Assembly (NCBI GenBank): GCA_031281945.1
Contig: JAITER010000091.1
Span: forward strand, 1-49,101
Length of the DNA: 49,101 nucleotides
Source of the DNA: Spirochaetaceae bacterium
Lineage (GTDB): Bacteria > Spirochaetota > Spirochaetia > Treponematales > Breznakiellaceae
Direction: 5' to 3'
Shown here: positions 41,964 through 49,101 of the stretch, one piece after another
Layout: the number at the start of each line of letters is the position of its first letter
How positions within the stretch are numbered: position 1 is the stretch's first letter
Notes under the pieces: model-generated
Seen by the model: only the letters and a program-made list of their open reading frames with translations
Database searches by the model: none
What the model was told of the DNA's origin: nothing
Made by a program: the position numbers and the translations under genes

Positions 41964-44900
41964 AACTCTTGTTTTCAAATATAAATTATTTTTATGCAAA
42001 AAAGTTTCCCGAAAGTTTAAGTTTAAGAAAAACGGCGCCGGATCCGGCTGGAAAAACCGCCTTTCCGGTCTTTTTCAAATAATTTTTTCCCGAAGCAGGC
42101 CGGTTTTTTGGAAAAATTCAACATTCTTTTTTTTATCCGTATTGTGCGCCGGAGCGCGTTTAGACGCCCAGGATTCTTTTTACTGGGACGATCCAAAATT
42201 TTTTGACGGCGGCCCCTCTTATTCATCCAGTTTTCCGCTCGCCGCCTCAGGCGGAGGCGTTTCGGTTTTGGCCTGGCAGGAAGCGGAAATTTCAGACGGC
42301 GGGGGGCGAATATACCTTTCTTTCGCGGTTTATTCGGAAACGGCGGACGGCGGAGCTGAGAAAAAGGGGGTTTGGAATAAAACAAGCCGTTTCGCCGGCC
42401 CCTACGCTTTTATCGGGGAACAGCCGTGGATATACAACCTGTATGTGGACAAAGACGGAAAAATAATTTTCACCGCGTCTTATTCCGCCTTCGCCGCGCA
42501 AACTCTTGTTTCAAAAGACGGCGGAAAAACTTTTACAAGCTCTTTTTTGCCGCAAAAGCCCCCGCCTGAAAATTCGCAAAACTTTTACAACGGCGCGGAA
42601 GAAGAAACCATAGCGCCTAAAGTTTTTCAAACGTCAAACGGGCGTTACCTGATGTTCACTCAAAGAAGTGAAAATCAGGCGCTCACTTTATTTTACGCCA
42701 GTTCAAAAGACCTGGTTTCGTGGACGCCTTTTGAGCCGTTTATACAACAAGACGGGGAAAAAAATCTTACTCTTAACTTTCTGCCGGAACACGCGAGTTT
42801 TGAAGGCTGTGAATATGTTGTTTTTCAATCCTACGTCCCCGGAGAGAACAACCGGATGTCTTTTCAGCTATACATTAAAAAAAGTGAAGATTCAGGCCTT
42901 ACATGGACGCCCGCCCGCCGTTTGACGGATTTTAGGGATCCGGTTTCCAATGTAACGGAAAGCCCCGATTTTTTTAACAACGAAAGAGCCCATATAAGCG
43001 CGAGAGAAACTTCCATGCTTCTTGTTTGGGAGCGAAAGTATATAAACGGAGGCAGTTTTATATACGCTTTAAATATTGGAAAAAGCGGCGAGCCTTTAGG
43101 CAGGGCGGAAAGAATAAGCTCAGGCGAAACGTCCGGCTACGCGCCGCGCAGTCTAAGTTCAGGCGGCGCGGCCCTTGTGGTGTGGTTTGAAACTTTAGGC
43201 GCCGGGAACGCCGTCTACGCCGCCGTGCGCCGGCCTTACGGCTGGGAAAGGCGCCGCGTATCCCAGGCCTCAGGCGCCTCCATCCTGCCAGCCGTCGCGC
43301 AAACAGAGTCGTCGGTTTACATATTTTGGCAGGACGCTAACGGAGGGCGCATTTACATTTGCTCACAGGACGAAAACGTTCTTTCGCCCAAAGTTACGCC
43401 GCTTAACTTCGTTTACGGCGAGCCGGTCAACTCAAATTTAGCGCGAATTTCCTGGATTCCCCCACGCGACTCCTCCGGCATACGCGGTTTTTCATGGGTT
43501 TGGAGCATGGACGAAAACGCCTCCCCGCCCAGGGAGGTGATGGCCGGAAGCGGCGTCTTAAGCGCGGAATTCCCCGTCTACGAAGACGGGCCGCACCATT
43601 TCGCCCTGTCCGTCTGCGACTCCGCCGGAAATTGGTCGCAGCCCGCCAGAACGGTTTTTTTGCGGGATACGAAGCCGCCCGAAACCCCGATTATAGCACA
43701 TAACCCGCTGGACGCGAAAGGATATTTTTTATCGAACACCTTTTCCATAAAATGGGAGGGGGGCGCGGAAGGAGACGCCGCCGGCTACAACTGGAGCCTT
43801 CAATACGCCGGAACGCTGGAGGGCTCAGGCGGCGAATGGGCGGGGGTCGCGGCTTCCCTGGAAAAAACGTTCTCCGCCCCCTCCCAAAAAGCGCTGCGCG
43901 TCATGGGTTCGGCGGAAAGCGCTTATTACACCAACGCGGATAACGGGGTGTATAGATTTGTTTTATACGCTATAGACTCAGCCGGAAACGTAAGCCGTCC
44001 GGCCGTATATTATTTTAAACTGAATAAATACATAGTTAGAACTTTTATAACTGTTTTAAATTCATTCCAGGATGAACAGGGAGTTTTTTCGCTTAGAATT
44101 ATAGGGCGCGGTTTTAAATCCGGCGGGAATGCGCGGACTGTTTCGTTTAGGGGAAAAGGCGGTTCCAGCCGCGAGAGGATTTTAAAAGACGGGCGTGATT
44201 TTTTGGTGAAAAGCGACAGGGAAATTTATGTTCCGTCCGTTGAACATATTCCAGAGGGCGAGTATTATGTCGTGGTAGACCATCCTTTGCGCGGAGAAGC
44301 GGAAAGCCCCAATTCCGTGTATATAGGCCGTACGCAAACGGTAAAACACGGCGATTACACTTCGTTATGGAAACCGCTATGGCGGGCGAACTTAGAAAAC
44401 GTTTTTATTTTAAATCCGTCCGTCATAATAATTTTCGCCGCCGCTGTTTTTTGTTTTGGTTTAATTTTTTTAACCTGCTGGACTTTTGCTTTTATAATAA
44501 AAGAAAAAGAAGCTACGGCCCTGGAGGCGCTCGCTGTTTTGAGTGGAAATTTTATGCCGGAAGAAGAAAAACAAATAAAAAAAACGCGAAAAGGCAAACG
44601 GCGCTACGGCCTGCGGCTTAAACTCACTCTTTTTACGGCCAGTCTGGTTATTTTCGTTGTGGCGATAGTTTCCATACCGTTATACTACATGATGATGAAC
44701 GCCCAGCGCGACACGCTGTTAAACGGCCTGTACGACAGGGCGTCCGTTTTGCTGGAAGCGGTGGGCACAAGCGCGAAGGTGTTTTTGCCCGCCAACAACC
44801 TTTTGGAACTGGGGTATCTTCCCGCGCAAAGCGTATCCGTCCCGGAAGCGCGCTATATAACCATTACCGGATACGGCGAGGGGGCCTCCACGAGCCCCGA

Positions 44901-46746
44901 TTATGTTTGGGCTACTAACGACCCAAATATACTTGAAAAAATAGACGCCGCGGAATTAAGGCCCGGCGTATCGCGCATACAGGACGCTATCACGCCTCTT
45001 TTAAAAACATATCAGGATAATTTGAATGCGCAGGCCGGCCTTTTGGCCGGAACTTTAGCAAAAACGGTCGTCGAATTAAACGCCGAAAGTTTAACCTTAA
45101 TCGGGAAAAACGACGCGGAAAGCCAAAAGCGCATAGCCGAAATACAGGAGACCGCGCGCGCTCTGGAAGACCGCATTACGGGCGTTCTGGGCATAATGAA
45201 CAAAGAAGTGAACTCCTACCCGGAATACACAATCGAAAATTACGCGAAAAATGATATATTCATTTTGTATAAACCAATTCTTTTTCGGCAGGGTTCAAGC
45301 GATTTGTATGTGCGCGGGTTTGTGCGCATAGAAATATCAGTGGAATCCATACGCGAAAGGCTTATGGAAGGGCGCGCGGAAATATTGCGGGCCATACTGC
45401 TTATAGCGCTGGCGGCTCTTGTCGTAGGCTTTTTGGGGGCTTTGGCGCTTTCCTCAATTATTATAGGGCCGTTAAAAGCGCTTGTAAGACACGTTGAAAA
45501 GATACGCGATACAGAGGACAAATCCAAATTAAGCGGCGGGGAAATCGTCATTAAAAGCCGGGACGAACTGGCGGTTTTGGCGAATACGATAAACGAGATG
45601 ACCCAGGGTCTTGTAAAGGCCGCGATAGCAAGCCAGGACTTAACCATAGGCAAGGAAATGCAGAAAAAGTTCATACCTCTGGAAATGGACGATTCCGGCA
45701 ATAAAAAAACTTACGGTTACGCGAAAACTCCGAAAGTGAATTTTTTCGGCTATTACGAAGGCGCTAAAGGCGTATCCGGCGATTACTTTGATTACCGCAA
45801 ACTGGACGACCGCTATTTCGCCGTAATTAAATGCGATGTGGCCGGCAAGGGGGTTCCGGCGGCCCTTATTATGGCGCAGGTGGCCACTATGTTTATAAAT
45901 TATTTTCTGGACTGGGATCCGCAAAAAAACAATTTCCAGTTTCAGGATCTTGTGTATCAAATAAATGAATTCATAGAAAACCTGGGTTTTAAAGGGCGTT
46001 TCGCGGCGTTTACGCTTTGCCTGTTTGACGCGGAAACCGGCCTTTTGCGTTTTTGCAACGCGGGCGACAACATTATTCACATGTATGACGCAAGCAACAA
46101 AAAAATGAAGCAGATAGTTTTATCTCAAACTCCAGCCGCCGGCATCCTTCCCGGCAGCATGGTTAGGGAAGGCGGAGCCTACCGGATGGAAACGCATTAT
46201 CTTGATTATGGAGATATATTGCTTTTATATACAGACGGCATAGAAGAGTCCAAGCGTAAATTCCGCAACGAGCGCTACCAGGAAATTCAATGCGCGCATA
46301 ACGGCGAGCCGGACGGCTCCGCTCATGGCTTCCATACAGTAGGCCAATGGGATGAGGAAATGGGGCCGGCGCGCGTGGAAGCGGTGATAAACGCGGTGAT
46401 GAATAAATCCACGTATAATTTATTTAAATATCACGACCCTCAGGGCGAAATTGAATATCATTTTGATTTTACAAAATGCTCCGGCACGGTGGAAGAAGTG
46501 ATTATGGCTATGGTTTCCGTGGAAAAAGTGTTTCGTATGTATTACAACCCGGCTTCATCTTCCAACGCTAAAATCCTGGTTGATTCCCGCGTTGACGCCT
46601 TTCTAAAAAATCATTTTTTGGAGTACAATAAATATTGTTCAGATAAGGAGCCTTTTCTAGAAAGTAAAAATTATATTTATTACAACGGAATGGAAGAAGA
46701 CGAACAATACGATGATTTAACCATTCTGGGAATCAAACGGAGGTAA
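41935..46746 (+). CDS. Receptor SpoIIE/PP2C phosphatase with extracytoplasmic beta-propeller, Ig-like and HAMP domains
   Basis: Up to 1603 residues; the start may be 41935 or ATG 41941, both inside the deaminase gene. A signal-like stretch FWKNSTFFFLSVLCAGARLDAQ ends near residue 80. Residues ~80-490 form a sialidase-like propeller with Asp-boxes SKDGGKTF and SEDSGLTW; ~490-690 hold Ig/fibronectin-like folds (SWVWSMDENAS, YNWSLQYAGTL); ~700-800 an IPT/TIG-like fold. A helix at ~822-860, then another at ~897-920, a Cache-like segment, a third helix at ~1155-1180 and HAMP, then the PP2C domain at ~1260-1600: GVSGDYFDY, CDVAGKGVPAAL, YTDGIEESKR, DDLTILGIK. Senses an outside signal and dephosphorylates a cytoplasmic anti-sigma antagonist or similar; no such partner is adjacent. 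A ~100-residue insert lies before the last PP2C motif. Confidence 0.85.
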   Translation: MCMTKSKNTKTLVFKYKLFLCKKVSRKFKFKKNGAGSGWKNRLSGLFQIIFSRSRPVFWKNSTFFFLSVLCAGARLDAQDSFYWDDPKFFDGGPSYSSSFPLAASGGGVSVLAWQEAEISDGGGRIYLSFAVYSETADGGAEKKGVWNKTSRFAGPYAFIGEQPWIYNLYVDKDGKIIFTASYSAFAAQTLVSKDGGKTFTSSFLPQKPPPENSQNFYNGAEEETIAPKVFQTSNGRYLMFTQRSENQALTLFYASSKDLVSWTPFEPFIQQDGEKNLTLNFLPEHASFEGCEYVVFQSYVPGENNRMSFQLYIKKSEDSGLTWTPARRLTDFRDPVSNVTESPDFFNNERAHISARETSMLLVWERKYINGGSFIYALNIGKSGEPLGRAERISSGETSGYAPRSLSSGGAALVVWFETLGAGNAVYAAVRRPYGWERRRVSQASGASILPAVAQTESSVYIFWQDANGGRIYICSQDENVLSPKVTPLNFVYGEPVNSNLARISWIPPRDSSGIRGFSWVWSMDENASPPREVMAGSGVLSAEFPVYEDGPHHFALSVCDSAGNWSQPARTVFLRDTKPPETPIIAHNPLDAKGYFLSNTFSIKWEGGAEGDAAGYNWSLQYAGTLEGSGGEWAGVAASLEKTFSAPSQKALRVMGSAESAYYTNADNGVYRFVLYAIDSAGNVSRPAVYYFKLNKYIVRTFITVLNSFQDEQGVFSLRIIGRGFKSGGNARTVSFRGKGGSSRERILKDGRDFLVKSDREIYVPSVEHIPEGEYYVVVDHPLRGEAESPNSVYIGRTQTVKHGDYTSLWKPLWRANLENVFILNPSVIIIFAAAVFCFGLIFLTCWTFAFIIKEKEATALEALAVLSGNFMPEEEKQIKKTRKGKRRYGLRLKLTLFTASLVIFVVAIVSIPLYYMMMNAQRDTLLNGLYDRASVLLEAVGTSAKVFLPANNLLELGYLPAQSVSVPEARYITITGYGEGASTSPDYVWATNDPNILEKIDAAELRPGVSRIQDAITPLLKTYQDNLNAQAGLLAGTLAKTVVELNAESLTLIGKNDAESQKRIAEIQETARALEDRITGVLGIMNKEVNSYPEYTIENYAKNDIFILYKPILFRQGSSDLYVRGFVRIEISVESIRERLMEGRAEILRAILLIALAALVVGFLGALALSSIIIGPLKALVRHVEKIRDTEDKSKLSGGEIVIKSRDELAVLANTINEMTQGLVKAAIASQDLTIGKEMQKKFIPLEMDDSGNKKTYGYAKTPKVNFFGYYEGAKGVSGDYFDYRKLDDRYFAVIKCDVAGKGVPAALIMAQVATMFINYFLDWDPQKNNFQFQDLVYQINEFIENLGFKGRFAAFTLCLFDAETGLLRFCNAGDNIIHMYDASNKKMKQIVLSQTPAAGILPGSMVREGGAYRMETHYLDYGDILLLYTDGIEESKRKFRNERYQEIQCAHNGEPDGSAHGFHTVGQWDEEMGPARVEAVINAVMNKSTYNLFKYHDPQGEIEYHFDFTKCSGTVEEVIMAMVSVEKVFRMYYNPASSSNAKILVDSRVDAFLKNHFLEYNKYCSDKEPFLESKNYIYYNGMEEDEQYDDLTILGIKRR

Positions 46747-46748
46747 AC

Positions 46749-47057
46749 ATGGCTGGTTTTTTTGAATCAATGAAAAGCGCGTTAAGCGAGGGCTGGGAAG
46801 CTTCCAAAGATTTGGCCTCAAAAGCGGGTTCCAGGGCGCAGGAAATCGGAGAAAAAGGCCTCGTTACGGTGGAAATAAAAAAACTGGAATTTAATATGGA
46901 GCGGCTTGTTAAAAAGCTAGGCCTTGAAGCGTATCAGCTTTTTGTTGAAAACGGGCAGGAAAGCATTTCCGCTAAACATCCGAATATATCCGCTATTTTA
47001 GAAGAAATATCCGGCGTCCGGCTTCAAATAGAACAAAAACAGACCGAACTGCATTGA
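46749..47057 (+). CDS. Small helical/coiled-coil protein
   Basis: 102 residues, no signal, no Cys. FFESMKSALSEGWEASKDLASK and KKLEFNMERLVKKLGLEAYQL, EEISGVRLQIEQKQTEL predict two amphipathic helices. Two bases after the phosphatase stop, with GGAGG before the ATG, so it is well translated in step with it. I do not recognise the family. An effector or stabiliser of the phosphatase is possible by context only. Confidence 0.75.
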   Translation: MAGFFESMKSALSEGWEASKDLASKAGSRAQEIGEKGLVTVEIKKLEFNMERLVKKLGLEAYQLFVENGQESISAKHPNISAILEEISGVRLQIEQKQTELH

Positions 47058-47941
47058 CGATAACCCTTTTGGGTTCCGGCACTTCCCACGGAGTGCCGGT
47101 AATAGGTTGCGATTGCCCGGTATGCCGCTCAAAAGACGCACGGGATTCAAGATTGCGTTCTTCCATACTTGTGGAAACGGAAAGCGGCGCCGTTTTTGTT
47201 GTAGATTCGGGTTGTGATTTTAGAGCGCAGGCTTTGCGTTGCGGCCTTCACGTTTTGGACGCCTTGTTTTTAACCCACGCGCACGCCGACCATTTGCACG
47301 GCCTTGATGACGTGCGCCCGTTTACATGGAGGACGCCTCTTCCGGTTTACGGCGGCGGGGAAACAATAAGCGCTCTTCGCAACCGCTTCGATTACATTTT
47401 TAAAGAAACTCAAAAAGGCGGCGGCAAGCCCCGTATAAACACATTTGTAATTGATTCAGCCGTTAAATTTATGGGCGTGGAAATTTTACCGGTTCCTGTT
47501 AAACACGGCTCTTTGGACGTTCTAGGCTACATTTTTCACGAAAACCAAAAGAAGGCCGCTTATGTTACAGACTGCTCTTTCGTGCCTGGAACGCCGCCTT
47601 CCCGCGTTGCTTCAGGCGGCGCCCAGCCGTCAGGCGATTGCGCGGAAAGCGGAAAGACGTCTTTTGACGCTCTCGCGGATTGCGACGCGCTTGTTTTAGG
47701 GGCTTTGCGCGTAAACCCGCATCCCACTCATTTTAGTTTTGATGAAGCTTTTGAATTGATAGCGGCGTTACGCGCTAAAAGCGGAACTTTAAGCCCGTTA
47801 AAAAAAATCTTTTTTACGCATATTTCACACGAAAGCTCCCACATGGAAATAAAGCGGTTTTGCGAAGCCGCCGTTAAACGGTACGGATTAAACGGCGCCT
47901 CGGTGGAACCCGCTTTCGACGGGTTAAAAATCCATATTTAG
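47054..47941 (+). CDS. Metallo-beta-lactamase-fold hydrolase (PhnP-like)
   Basis: 295 residues. TTG start overlapping the small gene's stop (TTGA). LGSGTSHGVPVIGCDCPVC at 6-24, FLTHAHADHLHGLDD with H75, H77, D79, H80, VKHGSLDVLGY, YVTDCSF and FTHISHESSHME are the metal-ligand motifs of the PhnP/YycJ type. The cysteine pair CDCPVC is usual in this subgroup. An insert (SRVASGGAQPSGDCAESG) lies in the middle. Substrate unknown, possibly a cyclic phosphodiester. Last of the guaA run. Confidence 0.88.
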   Translation: MTITLLGSGTSHGVPVIGCDCPVCRSKDARDSRLRSSILVETESGAVFVVDSGCDFRAQALRCGLHVLDALFLTHAHADHLHGLDDVRPFTWRTPLPVYGGGETISALRNRFDYIFKETQKGGGKPRINTFVIDSAVKFMGVEILPVPVKHGSLDVLGYIFHENQKKAAYVTDCSFVPGTPPSRVASGGAQPSGDCAESGKTSFDALADCDALVLGALRVNPHPTHFSFDEAFELIAALRAKSGTLSPLKKIFFTHISHESSHMEIKRFCEAAVKRYGLNGASVEPAFDGLKIHI

Positions 47942-48056
47942 AGTTTCAAAAAGCGCTTGTTTCCCCCTCCCCTACAGATTATAATTGAAACCGCTCAAAA
48001 ATCCGGCCCTTTTTAACGGCCGCCGCCAAACGGCTTGATATTATAAAGGATGTTTT

Positions 48057-48893
48057 ATGATTCCAAAAATTATACATTACTGCTGGCTCTCCGGCGACGC
48101 CGTCCCGGACGATTACAAGCGTTGCATGGATTCCTGGAACAAGAACCTCCCCGGTTACGAGTTTGTGTTGTGGGACGCGGAGCGTTTCGACTTAAACAGC
48201 GTTTTGTGGGTGAAACAGGCGTATGAAGCCAAAGTTTACGCCTGCGCCGCCGACTATATTCGTTTATACGCGGTTTACAACCACGGCGGAATATATCTTG
48301 ATATGGATATGGAGGTTGTAAAACCGTTCGACCCTCTTTTATCCAACGATTTAATACTCGCTTACGAAAATCACATAAACAAAAATATTGAGGCGGGCTG
48401 TTTCGGCGCGGCGAAAAATCATCCGTACATAAAAAAATGCATGGAATACTTTGAAAAAACGCCGCTCTTTAATCCTTCGTTGTCAGAAAAAATTATGAGC
48501 CTGCCAAAATCAGAAAGGCATAGTTTTATAAACCCGCTTATTTTGCCGGAAGTCATGAAAAACGCCGGCGATGATTTCTTTAAAAAAGAGGCGTTTAATT
48601 TTTACCCCTGTTCTTATTTTACCGCGAAAAATATATTAACCGGCAAAATCGAAAAAACGGACGACGCTTACACCGTGCATCATTTCAGCTCGTTGTATCA
48701 TTCACAAGAATGGCTGGAAAACAGAAACGCGGAACAGCGCGTATACGCCAAATTCGGCGAAAACGCCTTTTCCAAAACGCTAGTCCGTTTAAGAACGGCC
48801 GCAAGGCGCGTTAAAAGGCGCGGGTTTTTAAAGACGGTTAAATATTATTTTGGCGTGGCGGCGCAGGGTAAAGCCAAGAACGGCGACTTTTAA
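48057..48893 (+). CDS. GT32-family glycosyltransferase
   Basis: 278 residues. MIPKIIHYCWLSGD start, DSWNKNLPGYEFVLWDAERFD, ADYIRLYAVYNHGG, then the DXD metal motif at 82-84 (IYLDMDMEV). This is the capsular/surface-polysaccharide glycosyltransferase family GT32 (mannosyl- or galactosyl-type). AAGGA precedes the ATG. Single gene, in line with gmd/fcl and PEP mutase at the other end as part of surface-glycan synthesis; acceptor unknown. Confidence 0.9.
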   Translation: MIPKIIHYCWLSGDAVPDDYKRCMDSWNKNLPGYEFVLWDAERFDLNSVLWVKQAYEAKVYACAADYIRLYAVYNHGGIYLDMDMEVVKPFDPLLSNDLILAYENHINKNIEAGCFGAAKNHPYIKKCMEYFEKTPLFNPSLSEKIMSLPKSERHSFINPLILPEVMKNAGDDFFKKEAFNFYPCSYFTAKNILTGKIEKTDDAYTVHHFSSLYHSQEWLENRNAEQRVYAKFGENAFSKTLVRLRTAARRVKRRGFLKTVKYYFGVAAQGKAKNGDF

Positions 48894-48940
48894 CGCCGCA
48901 TACGGCTTTAATAAACAAGCCCGCCGCAGAGCGGCGTTAA
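48890..48940 (+). terminator. Hairpin after the GT32 gene
   Basis: TTAACGCCGC (48890-48899) pairs exactly with GCGGCGTTAA (48931-48940), followed by AA. Long loop (31 bases); terminator role is a position-based guess. Confidence 0.4.
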
Positions 48941-48954
48941 AAGGCGCCTTCAGT

Positions 48955-49065
48955 GGACTTGTTCGCCAACCTGATTGGTTGTCGCCCAAGTCTTGCAAAA
49001 TGCTACGCATTTTGCGTTTTTTAAGCGGTTGTTGTTCGGAAACTGAGGTTTCCGAACAACTCTAG
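48955..49065 (+). repeat. Dispersed modular repeat, copy C
   Basis: GACTTGTTCGCCAACC/GATTGGTTGTCGCCC, then GCAAAATGC/GCATTTTGC, TTTTTTAAGCGG, then GTTGTTCGGAAACTGAGG and TTTCCGAACAAC, ending CTCTAGTT. Nearly colinear with copy A, and again about 60 bases downstream of a gene. Confidence 0.8.
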
Positions 49066-49101
49066 TTAATAAAAACTGCGTTTTACAAGTAGATTTTAAT
49101 G

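Overview
The window reads as a piece of a Treponema-like spirochaete chromosome with roughly balanced base composition. I base this on the density of lipoproteins with loose, spirochaete-style lipoboxes (LSC, VSC, ASC), an Asp-type MurA as in Borrelia, frequent TTG/GTG starts, a DctP-type TRAP binding protein, TPR proteins and a large membrane SpoIIE-type phosphatase. The species cannot be named from the sequence alone. Traits of a host-associated, partly eroding genome are present: broken sugar genes, long gene-poor spacers with dispersed repeats, an AT-rich island gene and homopolymer C tracts.

Layout. 1-8.4 kb is an accessory, surface-glycan-flavoured region: the end of a phosphoenolpyruvate mutase, a lipoprotein, a LivJ-type binding lipoprotein, and a GDP-fucose pathway (gmd, fcl) whose two middle genes have collapsed to pseudogenes, followed by spacer repeats and an AT-rich orphan. 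8.4-15 kb (minus strand) holds a glycosyltransferase-like/zinc-ribbon/methyltransferase fusion, nusB, a SurA-like chaperone, a HAD phosphatase and a divergent EF-G-like GTPase. 15.4-25.2 kb holds a lipoprotein, bioB, a DctP-like binding protein, an envelope run (LolA-like, RodZ-like, cdsA, two TPR genes) and a minus-strand end of trmB plus two lipoproteins behind carB.

25.9-34.9 kb is a divergent pair of transcription units: carB leftwards, and rightwards a LolDCE-like ABC transporter (ATPase, two permeases) followed by a LolA-like periplasmic protein and an outer-membrane barrel protein, probably one lipoprotein or envelope-export cassette. 35.2-39.6 kb holds murA (fosfomycin-insensitive type), tRNA-Leu(CAG) and a tightly overlapping larE-larC-larB operon for the nickel-pincer cofactor. 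39.9-47.9 kb is one five-gene unit: guaA, a dCMP deaminase, a 1603-residue receptor phosphatase with an extracytoplasmic beta-propeller, a small helical protein and a metallo-beta-lactamase-fold hydrolase. The window ends with a GT32 glycosyltransferase and a copy of the dispersed repeat.

The most noteworthy signals are: a modular multi-hairpin repeat family in both orientations downstream of genes; several good -35/-10 promoters placed so close to start codons that the mRNAs should be leaderless; a G11 tract inside a possible promoter spacer upstream of the LivJ gene; the decaying deoxysugar cluster; the fusion enzyme at 8.4-10.2 kb; and the propeller-SpoIIE receptor operon. I found no CRISPR array, no intact insertion sequence and no rRNA.
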